Assembly: GCF_027941835.1 (NCBI RefSeq)
Contig: NZ_CP116005.1
Span: 4,169,501-4,233,500, forward strand
Length of the DNA: 64,000 bases
Reading direction: 5' to 3'
Origin: Sphingosinicella microcystinivorans
GTDB taxonomy: Bacteria > Pseudomonadota > Alphaproteobacteria > Sphingomonadales > Sphingomonadaceae
The notes below the pieces were generated by a model. It was not told the origin of the DNA and ran no database searches. It saw nothing but the letters and a program-made list of their open reading frames with translations. Shown in pieces: positions 14,950 to 23,566 of the stretch (its first letter is position 1; each line of letters starts with the position of its first letter). The position numbers were made by a program, and so were the translations under genes.

Positions 14950-17138
14950 GGCGATGCCTCGTTGCCTGCGCTGTCCTCGGCGCCGGTGACCACCGCGCCA
15001 GGCTCGGCCGGAGCGGCGTCATCCAGCAGATCGTCGGGCAAGGACGCATCCTGCAAGGCCGGGGAACTGGTGAACTCCCACCACTGCGTGGCCTCGCTGT
15101 AGCTCCGGCGCATGTACCCCGCGAGTTGCTGCAAGTCCGCCGGCATCACTTCGTCCGGGTCCGGCGCCGGCAGCGGCATGCGCACCTTCCAAAGCTGGCC
15201 GCCCTGCAGCAGCGCGAAGCATTGGCCTTTGGGCAGGCCGACGACATGCGACGGCTCGATCATCGGTACGCTGGTGCTGCTGATCCGGTCCTGCGTGTTC
15301 GACGTGAAATCCGTCGCCCCACGGATGTCCGAGCTGTCGGTGGCGCCCGAGACGATGGTGGTCGTATAGACCTCGACCTTCGGCAACTGCCGGGTCAGCA
15401 GTTCGGCCGTGGCGGTCTCCCTGACCCTGAGCATGAACAGGTTGTTGAAATTTCCGATCACCTGGCCGGCCTTGGCCCGGTTGCCGATGCGGGCCTCGAT
15501 GTCCGAGAGGGTCTGCGTGTACGCGGTAACCTGTAGCCCGGCACCACCGCCCTTGTTGATCAGCGGCACGAATTCGTCACCCATGAGTTCATTGAATTCG
15601 TCCGCATGGACATTGATCGGCACGCGCGCGCCGGCCGATGCACCCGGCAGGCCGTCGTCGATCCCGTGCTTGTAGATGTGGCCGGCGACCGACACGAGAT
15701 CGCTGAACATCGAGTTGCCGACTGCGGCGGCGACCTCGGCGTCGGAGAGCGCATCCAGGCCCACATAGACGATGGCGCGCTTTCGGATGACCTGCATCCA
15801 ATCGAAGATCGGACGTGGGTCGGCCAGGTCGGAGTAGTTCGGTGCCAGAAGCTGGGCGATCTTGCCGCTCGTGAGCTTCTCCAGCAGCGGCAGCAGCGAT
15901 GCGACGATCTTGTCGAAATAGGTCTTGTCGTAGCGGACGGCACTGCGCAAGCCGTCGAGCACCGGGTCGTAGTTGCGCGCCTGGGAGAGGTACTGCTCCA
16001 GCGCCACGACGCGCTTCTCGCGCCCGATCATGTTCCTGGGGATGTTCTTCTCGTTGAGCTTGGCCTCGATCTGGACGATCACCTCCCAGGCCTTGGGCTC
16101 CGTCTTGGCGAAATAGTGCTGGGCGTACTCGATGAACAGCGCGTCGATGTTGATGACGTGGCGCTGGATCAGCATGTAGTCCGGGCGCTGCCCCAGTTCC
16201 ACCAAGGCGCGCGCGATGATGTTGACGAACCGCCACGCGAACTCCCTGAAAGCGGCACTGTTGCCTTCGCCGGAGAGCTGCCCCGCGATGCGCGTCGCCA
16301 CTTCCGAGATCCGGCCGAAGCGGCCCACGGCGTTGTAGCGGGCGCTGATTTCCGGCCAGCCCAGGTGGAAGATGTAGAACTCGCCTTCGCGGCCCGCGCG
16401 CTGGGCCTCGACGTACATCCGCTTCAAGAGATCGGCATCCCCCTTGGGGTCGATGACGATCACGACCTCGTGCTCGCCCGCGGCGTTCTTGCGGCGGATG
16501 TCCTGGGTGACGAACAACTCGGCGAGCCGCGTCTTGCCCACGCGCGTGGTGCCCAGCACCAGCGAATGCCCGACGCGCTCGCCCAGCGGCAGGCTGACAT
16601 CCACCTCGTCGGGTTCGATGCCATGCAGCCGCGGCAGGCCGCCGACCGGCGGCAGCGGGCGCACCGGATTCATGGGCACGTCCCAGCCCGTGAGCGCGGG
16701 CAGCCGGGACAGCGGGAACGGCGCGAACTCCAGCCGTTCCTCCAGGCGCCTCGCCAGCCGGTAGGCCGGCGTCGGCTCCACGTACCGGCGAAACTCCGGC
16801 CGGTACGTCTGCATCAGCCTATGGGTGTGCTTCTGCTCCCAGAGGAACCCGCGCCCCACGAACAGCCGCTGCTGGCTGACCGGCACGTCCTTGCTCGTCA
16901 TCACGTACCGCGGCAGGCGGCGGATGTTGCGCCGGTAGCGCAGGATGACGCGGGCATCGCGATAGCGGATTGCGCCGTAGGCGCCGAACGCCAGCGCGCT
17001 GCCGACGCCCATCGCTGGGCTCAGCGCGAGCGACCATGGGGCCACCAGGCACAGAAACGCGGCGCCTGCACACGCCGCGACGGTGTATAGCTCCACCGCT
17101 GGACGTAGCAGAACCTCGACCGGCTGTTTCCCCGACAT
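14946..17138 (-). CDS. traD: conjugative coupling ATPase TraD (SXT/TOL type)
   Basis: A 730-residue type IV coupling protein that brings the DNA-relaxase complex to the secretion channel. The N-terminus has two membrane helices (about residues 18-52). The P-loop is GTTRVGKT near residues 195-202 and the second nucleotide-binding segment NVHADEFNELMGDEF lies near residue 515. The length and the layout match the SXT/TOL TraD subfamily (TIGR03743). The C-terminal tail is acidic and Pro/Ala-rich, as is usual for the part that binds relaxosome proteins. ATG start, 4 bp after the TIGR03765 gene. Confidence 0.95.
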   Translation of the reverse strand: MSGKQPVEVLLRPAVELYTVAACAGAAFLCLVAPWSLALSPAMGVGSALAFGAYGAIRYRDARVILRYRRNIRRLPRYVMTSKDVPVSQQRLFVGRGFLWEQKHTHRLMQTYRPEFRRYVEPTPAYRLARRLEERLEFAPFPLSRLPALTGWDVPMNPVRPLPPVGGLPRLHGIEPDEVDVSLPLGERVGHSLVLGTTRVGKTRLAELFVTQDIRRKNAAGEHEVVIVIDPKGDADLLKRMYVEAQRAGREGEFYIFHLGWPEISARYNAVGRFGRISEVATRIAGQLSGEGNSAAFREFAWRFVNIIARALVELGQRPDYMLIQRHVINIDALFIEYAQHYFAKTEPKAWEVIVQIEAKLNEKNIPRNMIGREKRVVALEQYLSQARNYDPVLDGLRSAVRYDKTYFDKIVASLLPLLEKLTSGKIAQLLAPNYSDLADPRPIFDWMQVIRKRAIVYVGLDALSDAEVAAAVGNSMFSDLVSVAGHIYKHGIDDGLPGASAGARVPINVHADEFNELMGDEFVPLINKGGGAGLQVTAYTQTLSDIEARIGNRAKAGQVIGNFNNLFMLRVRETATAELLTRQLPKVEVYTTTIVSGATDSSDIRGATDFTSNTQDRISSTSVPMIEPSHVVGLPKGQCFALLQGGQLWKVRMPLPAPDPDEVMPADLQQLAGYMRRSYSEATQWWEFTSSPALQDASLPDDLLDDAAPAEPGAVVTGAEDSAGNEASP

Positions 17139-17142
17139 GGCT

Positions 17143-17691
17143 TCATTGCTCGATGCCGGTGGCCGTGATCAGCGCCGGGTAGTGCCGCAGGCCCAGGCGA
17201 TCGGCCAGGTCGTCTCCGGCCACGGGCGCGAGGGGCACGCCCGGCGCCAGGGTACGCAGCCGTGCCAGGCCCTGCACGGTCTCGACGTTGACCACCAGGC
17301 CGACCGCGCCGCGTTCGCGCAAAGCCGCGCCGCGCCGCTGCAACCAGGCCCGGGAAGCCTCGTCGTCGCCGATGACCGCGAACGGCCGCAGGCCGGGCGC
17401 TTCGATCACGCGCCGCGCGACGGTGCCGGGCGTGAGCTTGGTGCTGCGCACCGGCAGCATCGCGGCTTCGTCCGCTGGCGTGGCGGGAACCCGGGGCGTC
17501 GGGATGGGTGGCCGGGCCGGCGCGTTGGCGCGCGGCTGGAGGTTCAGGGCCTCGTAGTACGGCAGCGCCGACGTGCCGCCATGGTCCTCGACCACGATCA
17601 GCGGCTCGCCGGCACGCGAGGCCAGCGGCAGGCCTGCCAGCAGCACGAGCAGGACCGTGAATGCGAGATGGGCCGGATGGGGTTTCGTCAT
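17143..17691 (-). CDS. integrating conjugative element protein, TIGR03765 (PFL_4695) type
   Basis: A 182-residue exported protein with a signal peptide (residues 1-27) followed by PLIVVEDHGGTSALPYY, the family hallmark. The C-terminal half reads like a small alpha/beta domain (FAVIGDDEAS, GLVVNVET, YPALIT). Function unknown; it is constantly found between the lytic transglycosylase and traD. The ATG at 17691 overlaps the stop of the transglycosylase gene by four bases. Confidence 0.85.
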   Translation of the reverse strand: MTKPHPAHLAFTVLLVLLAGLPLASRAGEPLIVVEDHGGTSALPYYEALNLQPRANAPARPPIPTPRVPATPADEAAMLPVRSTKLTPGTVARRVIEAPGLRPFAVIGDDEASRAWLQRRGAALRERGAVGLVVNVETVQGLARLRTLAPGVPLAPVAGDDLADRLGLRHYPALITATGIEQ

Positions 17692-18290
17692 GGGGAGGTC
17701 TCCTGGCGCGCGGCGAGGACCGCGGCGGTTGGGCGTGCGCCCTGCACGCGGGCAAGGTGGCGGGACACGCTGCGCCGATAGCGGGCGGCGGGCTCGCCAC
17801 CCGCAGGACGGTGGTAGCGGCCGATCGCCAGCAGCCAGTCCTCGCCGGAGGTGTGCTGCTCCTTCAGGATCTCGGCGGCGATGGCGAGGTTGCGGTACGG
17901 GTCCAGCAGGTCGCACGCGCTGGTGAAGCGGTGCTTGTGGTAGCCGAGGTTGATCTGGCCCAGGCCCGCGTCGATGCGCGTGTGCGGCGTGGCGCGCATC
18001 GCCTGCTGCAGGCCGGCGCAGGCATCGGCCCGCGTGGCGAAGCGGCGGGACTGGCCGGCGACGTTGAGGGACCACGGCCATGGGACGATGCGCCCGTTGC
18101 GCCGGAGGCCGCTCTCCTGCAAGGCCACGGCGTAGAGCACCGTCGAGGGGATGCCTGCGCGCTGGGCGGCAAGCTGGTAGGCCGGTGGCGGAACCTCCTG
18201 GGCATGGCCCGTGCAGGTGTACAGGCCAGCGGCGAGCACCAGTGCGCGCAAGAACTGCGATACGCGGGCGGCTACGGCTGGCGCTGCCAT
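17688..18290 (-). CDS. lytic transglycosylase (SLT domain)
   Basis: A 200-residue exported muramidase-like enzyme that opens peptidoglycan locally for the mating channel. Residues 1-30 form a signal peptide. The catalytic Glu is E59 in ALQESG, followed by the WPWSLNVAG strand and the GLGQINLGY motif of the SLT fold. The short C-terminal tail is basic and disordered. It overlaps the upstream TIGR03759 gene by 19 bp, which indicates one operon. Confidence 0.9.
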   Translation of the reverse strand: MAAPAVAARVSQFLRALVLAAGLYTCTGHAQEVPPPAYQLAAQRAGIPSTVLYAVALQESGLRRNGRIVPWPWSLNVAGQSRRFATRADACAGLQQAMRATPHTRIDAGLGQINLGYHKHRFTSACDLLDPYRNLAIAAEILKEQHTSGEDWLLAIGRYHRPAGGEPAARYRRSVSRHLARVQGARPTAAVLAARQETSP

Positions 18291-18997
18291 TGGCCGTTCA
18301 CCTCGCGCACGGCGGCGGGCAAGTCACCGGACAGGCCGAGCGCCAACCAACGGCCACTGTCGTGGTTGAGCGTGATGCTGCCGGCCCGCACGCGCGCCGG
18401 GTCGATCTGCGCGCGCTTGGCCCAGTCCCGAATGCGCGCGTCGTCCTGGCGGCTGCCCACCATGTACAGGTCGAACTCCGCGCCCGAGGATTGCAGGCGC
18501 TGCACGAGCTGCCCGCAGGCGGCGCAGCCGTCCTTGACGAACACCGCCATGCGGCCGCTGCCGCGCGTGGCGACAGCGCCCGGCTTGTCATCAGGCAGGT
18601 TCACGCGCTGCATGCCCGGATTCAGACGCTGCCAGGCTTCGTCGTAGGCGCGCTGGTAGGCGAGCAGCTTCTCGACGCGGCGCGCTTCGACCTGCACCTG
18701 CAGTTCTGCGTAGCGCCGCCGCTCTTCGTCGGTGCGTGCCTCGATGCCCAGGGCGGAAAGCGGGTCCAGGTTGGGCGAGTAGATACCCAGCGGCCCGTCC
18801 ATCAGCTCGCGGTAGCGTTCCCATTCCTGCCGTTGCAGACCCCATTCGCTGGCCGTCCGGTCGTCCAGCACGCGGGCGGCCAGCGGGCGCTCCTGGCTCT
18901 GTGCATTGCGCGCGGGTGCCGTGGCGGGTTGCTGCGCCCAGGCGGGCCACTGCACCGACGCCAGCACGAGTACGGAAAGGAGGATCGACGGCTTCAT
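18272..18997 (-). CDS. integrating conjugative element protein, TIGR03759 (PFL_4693) type
   Basis: A 241-residue exported protein with a signal peptide (residues 1-21, ending AWA), a charged helical middle and a C-terminal thioredoxin-like domain with C158-A-A-C161. The CxxC suggests thiol chemistry in the periplasm, so with the DsbA-like protein at 5563 the operon carries two candidate disulfide factors. ATG start at 18997; AGGA lies upstream at good spacing. The precise partner is unknown. Confidence 0.85.
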   Translation of the reverse strand: MKPSILLSVLVLASVQWPAWAQQPATAPARNAQSQERPLAARVLDDRTASEWGLQRQEWERYRELMDGPLGIYSPNLDPLSALGIEARTDEERRRYAELQVQVEARRVEKLLAYQRAYDEAWQRLNPGMQRVNLPDDKPGAVATRGSGRMAVFVKDGCAACGQLVQRLQSSGAEFDLYMVGSRQDDARIRDWAKRAQIDPARVRAGSITLNHDSGRWLALGLSGDLPAAVREVNGQWQRQP

Positions 18998-19011
18998 GGG
19001 GTGTGCTCCGG

Positions 19012-19656
19012 TCAGGGGATCGCCACGCGGCGCGTCTGGTCGCCGGCCTGGAACACCGCGGTGTTGCCCTCGACCGCCTGCAAACGCCATGGGCCGACCG
19101 CATCACCGGGCAGCAGCACCTGAAGCTGGTCGGGTGTGAGGTCCCCGGCTGTCGGCGCGACCGACACGCTGCGCTGGCCGGCGCGCAGTTCGGCGCCGAC
19201 GACGCGGAACGGCAGTGGCGGCGGTTCGGCCTTGGAGGCGGCGGGCTTGCTTGGTGCGCGTGCTTGGACGGGCGCTGCGGCACGCGCGGCGGTCTGGCGT
19301 GTCTTGATCTGCTCGATCTCCGCGCGCAGTGCCTGAAGATCGTCGGCGGCGGCATAGCCGTTCAGCGACTTCTCCACCTGGGCGGCGCGCGCTTCCAGGA
19401 TTTGGCGGGTATCTTTGAGGTCAGCGGCCGTTGCGACGGCAGGACGCTGCTGGATAGCCTCGATCGTCTCGGCCAGGCCAGTCGCCTGCGCTTCCAGGCG
19501 TTGCAGGCGTGAATCCAGCCGGTCCTGGTCGGTTTGGTCGCGCATCGCCAGGTAGCCGAGCGCCACGATGACGCTGAGGCCGATCAGCCAGAGCCAGAGC
19601 AGGCTTTGCACCACCACGGCGGCGGTCGGGCGCCGCGAAGGTTGCGGAGCATTCAT
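19012..19656 (-). CDS. bitopic coiled-coil protein of the transfer operon
   Basis: A 214-residue protein: short cytoplasmic head, one membrane helix (about residues 13-36), a heptad-rich coiled coil (residues 40-115), an Ala/Pro-rich linker and a small beta-rich end domain. I know no named family; similar genes accompany pilL in ICEs of this class. The layout resembles pilus-associated periplasmic proteins such as PilO/PilP. It overlaps the pilL stop by four bases, so it is translationally coupled. Confidence 0.75.
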   Translation of the reverse strand: MNAPQPSRRPTAAVVVQSLLWLWLIGLSVIVALGYLAMRDQTDQDRLDSRLQRLEAQATGLAETIEAIQQRPAVATAADLKDTRQILEARAAQVEKSLNGYAAADDLQALRAEIEQIKTRQTAARAAAPVQARAPSKPAASKAEPPPLPFRVVGAELRAGQRSVSVAPTAGDLTPDQLQVLLPGDAVGPWRLQAVEGNTAVFQAGDQTRRVAIP

Positions 19657-20252
19657 GGCTGGCCTCCTGGAATGGAAGGCATCAGCGGGAAGGTCTGCAC
19701 TGCATCGGCGGCGCTCGGCTCGGGCGTGGGTTCGACGGCCACGCGGTCGCCGGGCCGGTCGAAGCAAATCTGTCGGGCGCGGTCATCCGCGTGCAGTTCC
19801 CAGGCCGGCCCAGCCAGGGTGAGCAGTGCATCGCGCAAGGTCATGGGACCGAGATGCAGGTGCGCCGCCGGCAGCGGCAGCGCGTACAGTTCGATCACGG
19901 CATGCGCGGTCTGGCACAGGCCGTAGCCGCTGCGTTTGAGTACGTGCCGCAGCCCATCCCCGACCGTGGCGCGTGCATCCTCGGGCATGGACACGTCGAT
20001 GGTCTGCAACAGCAGGTCGCGCTGCGCTGCCATGGGTGCCAGTTCGACCAGTGTGTAGCGGGCGTAGCGCACGACCGGGATGTACTCGGGCGCTTCGGGT
20101 TCGGGCGCGGCCGAGACTTCCTCGATGGTGTCGAGCGCGACCGGCGCAGTCGTCGTCGCGCAGCCACCGGCCAGCACCGACCACAGCAGGCCGAGAAATC
20201 CCGCCAGCAGGCGGCGTTCGGGATGGTGAAACCAGGGTGGAGAGGGGCACAT
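19653..20252 (-). CDS. pilL: PilL-like lipoprotein (ICE PilL N-terminal family, TIGR03748)
   Basis: A 199-residue lipoprotein and the first gene of the transfer operon. The lipobox is LAGGC with Cys31. The mature part contains the PilL N-terminal secretin-like domain: YARYTLVELAP, a VGDGLRHVLKRSGYGLC segment and LRDALLTLAGPAW. It probably acts in the outer membrane for a type IV pilus or the mating channel. About 100 bp lie between its ATG and the helicase terminator (20353-20377), so the operon promoter should be in 20253-20350; I see no convincing -35/-10 pair there. Confidence 0.85.
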   Translation of the reverse strand: MCPSPPWFHHPERRLLAGFLGLLWSVLAGGCATTTAPVALDTIEEVSAAPEPEAPEYIPVVRYARYTLVELAPMAAQRDLLLQTIDVSMPEDARATVGDGLRHVLKRSGYGLCQTAHAVIELYALPLPAAHLHLGPMTLRDALLTLAGPAWELHADDRARQICFDRPGDRVAVEPTPEPSAADAVQTFPLMPSIPGGQP

Positions 20253-20352
20253 AGCTCGGCGTCCTGAAACATCGAGCCCTCACCATCGCCGCTCTGGCCA
20301 CGAACGGCAGCAAACAATGCGAACCACGCAGCGCCCGATTTACCGGGAGCGG

Positions 20353-20377
20353 AAAAAAAACGGCCCCGAAGGGCCGT
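20353..20377 (-). terminator. rho-independent terminator after the helicase gene
   Basis: On the minus strand ACGGCCC TTCG GGGCCGT is followed by eight T. The UUCG-capped stem and U run begin 13 bp after the helicase stop and isolate the 22-36 kb gene array from the transfer operon. Confidence 0.9.
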
Positions 20378-20389
20378 AAGTGGAACGTG

Positions 20390-22669
20390 TCATGCGGCGA
20401 CAAGCTGCCGGGCCAGTGCGACCTCGACGGAATCGCCGTCCTGGTTCAGGACATCGAGCCCCGATTCGGGCACGTCGCCCGAGGTGGACTGCGAAACCAT
20501 GATCTTCTTGGCCATCAGCTCCAGGCAGGTCATCTGCGAAGTGGCAGCGTAGCCGAGGTAGATCACGCGCACGTGCTGTTTCTGCCCGATGCGCCAGGAG
20601 CGGCGTGCCGCCTGTTGAAGGCTATAGACGTTGTAGCCAGACTGCATGAACACAATCGTCGGGAAGTCCAACAGGTCCAATCCCGTCTTGACCAATTCGG
20701 GATTGGTGATGAGCACGTCGATGCCACGGTCCAGTTGCTCGGCGATCCAGTCCTCGCGACGACTGGCATCCACGCTTGCGCGCAGCACTGCCACCCGAAA
20801 ACCTTCCTGCTCCAGCAGCACCTTCAGGCGCGACGTGGTGTCGCGCGTGCCGGTATAGACCGTGTAGGCGAGGACCTTGCGCCCCTGCGCCTTCTCCTCT
20901 TTGCAGATGTCGATCAGCTCACGCTCCTTGGGGCTGATCTCGAACTCGTTGAACTGAGCCGGGACGAACGCCAGGGTGTTGCGCGTGCGCGGATGCACCA
21001 CGGTCTCCGACCGGAAGCAGCAATCCGGCCAGGCCAGCAGCACGTTGAGGACCACACCCAGCAAGGTCGTATCGCGTCGCGCCAGAGCCTGTTTCAGCTC
21101 CGCGGTCAGCCGACCCGCCAGATCGCGGTAGGCCGCGGCTTGCGCCGTGTCCATCGCGACTTCGCGGAACTCCTCGTCATACGGCGGCAGGACGTTGCCG
21201 CCGATGTCCTTGAGCTTGAGGAAGATCGTGAACGGCAGGATGCAACGAAGTACGCCCTTGGGGCCGAAGCCCGGGGCCTTGACCGTGCGCACCGATACCT
21301 TGGTGCCCTTGGCCGTCTTGTGCGCCGTGCCGGTGCTCTCGGAATAGATGTCCTTCAAGACCCCGTGATCGCGCATGAACGCCATCGCGGCCGAGGTCAT
21401 GCTGCCGCTCGTGGTCGGGCGGTAGCCGTCTTCGATCATCCGCCCCGGAAGGGCTCGGAACAGCAGGTGAAAGAGATCATCACCATAGCCGCCCATCAGC
21501 GTGCCGGTCAGCAGCAAGGTCTTGCGAGCCTTCGCCGCCAGCACGCCCATGGCCTGGCCTTGGGCACTGCCACCGTTCTTGTACTCATGGGCCTCGTCGG
21601 CGACGAGCAGGTCGAACGTGCCTTGCGGAAGGTATCTCTTGATAAACTCGGACGGTTGGTAGCCGCCCTCACCGAAGCCAAACTCCATGCTGGCCATCGC
21701 ACGTTCCATGCGCGTGGCCTGACGGTCGGAAAACACCAGCTCGCCGTTGCCGTCCATGAGGTTGATGAACTCATGCACGTTGTCCCCCAACATCGAGGCA
21801 AGGAAACCATCACCGAAGCGCTTCATGAGCTTCTGCGCGGTGATTTCCCCGATGGTCGGGATGCGCTTCAAGGCTTTGAGGACGGCCGAGGATTGGTCGC
21901 TGCCGGACAGGCTTCTCGGGCGGATCAGCGTCCACAGGGGCGCAGCGCAATGGCCACACTTCCTGCGGTACTCCTCGGCTTCGAGCGCGACCGGGTTGAC
22001 CGGCTCGCCGTCGAGGTCGGTGATGACCGTGCCGCAGTCCGGGCACGCTGCCACGTCGCCGTGGCGGGTGCGCCGCGTGGTGAAGACGGGCTTCCAGTGG
22101 AAGCCCATCCGCATCCTCACGCGGCCCAGGACGAAGAACTCCTGACCCGTGGGCTGCACACCCAACTGCTCACGCAGCTTGATGAGCTTGACGAGCGTAT
22201 CCGGCCCGTTGAGCACCCACACTTTGGCGCCCGCTACCGTCTCCTGGATCTCGCGCCGCCACTTGTAAACAAGGTGCGGTGGCGAAAGCACCAGGGTGCG
22301 GCGGTAGCCTTCGGCGTTGAGGACGGCGGCCGTGGCGATGCCGACGGTCGTCTTGCCGCAGCCCATCTCGCCGTTGACGATCGCGGCGCGTTCGCCACGG
22401 TCGATCAGCAGTTCGGCAGCAGCGTGGACGACTTCGGCCTGGGCCGGGAACAGCTTGCGCTTGAGGCTGGCGACGATGACTTGCCGGTGCGCCTGCGGTT
22501 GGCCGGTATAGACCGGCGGATTGGCGCTGTTGAGGGCGTCGAGCAGTTCGTCGCCGAACTCGCCGACGAAATCCTGAAGGCTCAGGGTCAGAGGGTTGGA
22601 TTCCGCGTCGAGCAGTTCGCCCTGCACGGGCGTGGCTTCAGCGGTAGTGGTTTCGAGATCGAGGGACAT
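20390..22669 (-). CDS. SNF2/superfamily 2 helicase-like protein
   Basis: A 759-residue DNA-dependent ATPase of the SNF2/RapA type. Motifs in order: Walker A GEMGCGKTT (residues 100-108), DEAH box in ADEAHEYKN near residue 355, and motif VI SWRIGQKQHVRV near residue 690, which is diagnostic of SNF2 proteins. A zinc-ribbon-like insert with CPDC and CGHC lies near residues 207-235. The ATG at 22669 follows TTTGGAG at good spacing. In this ICE class the gene is common between the accessory array and pilL; a role in remodelling protein-DNA complexes on the mobile DNA, or in anti-defence, is inference. Confidence 0.85.
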   Translation of the reverse strand: MSLDLETTTAEATPVQGELLDAESNPLTLSLQDFVGEFGDELLDALNSANPPVYTGQPQAHRQVIVASLKRKLFPAQAEVVHAAAELLIDRGERAAIVNGEMGCGKTTVGIATAAVLNAEGYRRTLVLSPPHLVYKWRREIQETVAGAKVWVLNGPDTLVKLIKLREQLGVQPTGQEFFVLGRVRMRMGFHWKPVFTTRRTRHGDVAACPDCGTVITDLDGEPVNPVALEAEEYRRKCGHCAAPLWTLIRPRSLSGSDQSSAVLKALKRIPTIGEITAQKLMKRFGDGFLASMLGDNVHEFINLMDGNGELVFSDRQATRMERAMASMEFGFGEGGYQPSEFIKRYLPQGTFDLLVADEAHEYKNGGSAQGQAMGVLAAKARKTLLLTGTLMGGYGDDLFHLLFRALPGRMIEDGYRPTTSGSMTSAAMAFMRDHGVLKDIYSESTGTAHKTAKGTKVSVRTVKAPGFGPKGVLRCILPFTIFLKLKDIGGNVLPPYDEEFREVAMDTAQAAAYRDLAGRLTAELKQALARRDTTLLGVVLNVLLAWPDCCFRSETVVHPRTRNTLAFVPAQFNEFEISPKERELIDICKEEKAQGRKVLAYTVYTGTRDTTSRLKVLLEQEGFRVAVLRASVDASRREDWIAEQLDRGIDVLITNPELVKTGLDLLDFPTIVFMQSGYNVYSLQQAARRSWRIGQKQHVRVIYLGYAATSQMTCLELMAKKIMVSQSTSGDVPESGLDVLNQDGDSVEVALARQLVAA

Positions 22670-22689
22670 GGTGATGCTCCAAAGAAAAT

Positions 22690-22728
22690 GGGGCATGCAC
22701 CACCCCCAACGGGGCAATGGCATGCCCC
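22690..22728 (-). promoter_or_regulatory. leader hairpin of the helicase gene
   Basis: Arms GGGGCATG and CATGCCCC (8 bp) enclose an inner GCCCC/GGGG stem. The hairpin lies 21 nt upstream of the helicase start, ending just before its Shine-Dalgarno sequence, and has no U run. Confidence 0.6.
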
Positions 22729-22801
22729 GGAGTGGGAAGAGAATCGGCGCGTGGCCGAAGGTTGAAGGTGCGGGCCTGGGTGGCCTGCGGGTGAACCGTG
22801 C

Positions 22802-23107
22802 TCAGTCCTCGGACGGCAACACGATGACGGTGGCGCTGCGCTGCGCGTCGGTAACGATGCGAATGGCCAGCCCTGGGTGGATCACGTAGTGCGACTCCAG
22901 CGAAGCACCTGATTGAAGCGCGGTGCTGTTGGCCTGCCATTGCTGGACGTTGACGTCTCCCCAGTCGCCACGGGTGTGGCGCCTGAAGTACGGGATCGGG
23001 TCGAGCCGACCTGCGCGGACCAGGTGGTCAACGGCTCTGCTGAAGATAAGCGCCCCGATGGGGAACGCCAGCCTCTGGCAGTAGGTTTCGATGCGATGTG
23101 ATGCCAT
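22802..23107 (-). CDS. small ICE protein, paralogue of the next gene upstream
   Basis: A 101-residue soluble protein of unknown function. It shares the pattern GxxDPxxYxxRHxRGDWGxxxxxxxxxN and a C-terminal IRIVTDAQRSATVIVLPSE block with the 106-residue product at 23197-23517, so the two are tandem duplicates of one family. No membrane segment or known motif is visible. AAGGAGG precedes the ATG at 23107. It has its own leader hairpin (23144-23171), so it may be expressed separately. Confidence 0.75.
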   Translation of the reverse strand: MASHRIETYCQRLAFPIGALIFSRAVDHLVRAGRLDPIPYFRRHTRGDWGDVNVQQWQANSTALQSGASLESHYVIHPGLAIRIVTDAQRSATVIVLPSED

Positions 23108-23143
23108 GGGCTCCTCCTTGAAAGGTTATTGAGCCACGACACC

Positions 23144-23171
23144 CCTGGCGGAGTGAAGTGGCTCCGTCAGG
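23144..23171 (-). promoter_or_regulatory. leader hairpin of the 22802-23107 gene
   Basis: Two-storey hairpin on the minus strand: CCTG/CAGG outside and GGAG/CTCC inside, preceded by CATCCACC. It ends 37 nt before the ATG and has no U run, so it is unlikely to be only a terminator. Confidence 0.55.
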
Positions 23172-23196
23172 TGGATGGGATGACGAGGCGGTGCCT

Positions 23197-23517
23197 TCAG
23201 ATCAGGTCGCGCTCTTCGGGAAGCTGGACCACCGTGGTCTGGTGGTCTTCGCTGGTCTTCACGATCAACACCAGTTCCGGCGTGATCCGGTACTGGGAGA
23301 TCATCAGGTTGTCCTGATCGAGTGCGACATCGTTGGCCTGGCGGGTGGCCTCGTCGATCTCGCCCCAGTCGCCGCGCACGTGGCGCTGCACATAGGACAA
23401 GGGGTCGATGAGACCTCGGCGGGCCAGCCAATGCACCTTCTCGCTCAACTGCAACGAGGCCGGTGCGAACAAGGGTTGCTTGTGCGGCGCGGGCCGCTTG
23501 AACGGATTGGGGAACAT
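23197..23517 (-). CDS. small ICE protein, paralogue of the next gene downstream
   Basis: A 106-residue soluble protein of unknown function. Residues from about 35 onward (GLIDPLSYVQRHVRGDWGE) align with the product at 22802-23107, as does the C-terminal TVVQLPEE. The N-terminus is Pro/Lys-rich. GGAGAAACACC precedes the ATG. The 90-bp gap to the paralogue carries the leader hairpin of that gene; its own upstream gap (23518-23566) has a short GGACG/CGTCC hairpin. Confidence 0.75.
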   Translation of the reverse strand: MFPNPFKRPAPHKQPLFAPASLQLSEKVHWLARRGLIDPLSYVQRHVRGDWGEIDEATRQANDVALDQDNLMISQYRITPELVLIVKTSEDHQTTVVQLPEERDLI

Positions 23518-23566
23518 GGTGTTTCTCCTTCGATGAAGTGCAGCGGGACGTCGGGCGTCCGGTGGA

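Noticed and set aside
20387-22765. Long plus-strand frame opposite the helicase (792 codons), and similar ones opposite topB, traD and parB
   Set aside because: They are antisense shadows in GC-rich DNA: no motifs, odd composition (Arg, His, Gly, Val-rich), no Shine-Dalgarno sites, while the minus strand has well-known families.
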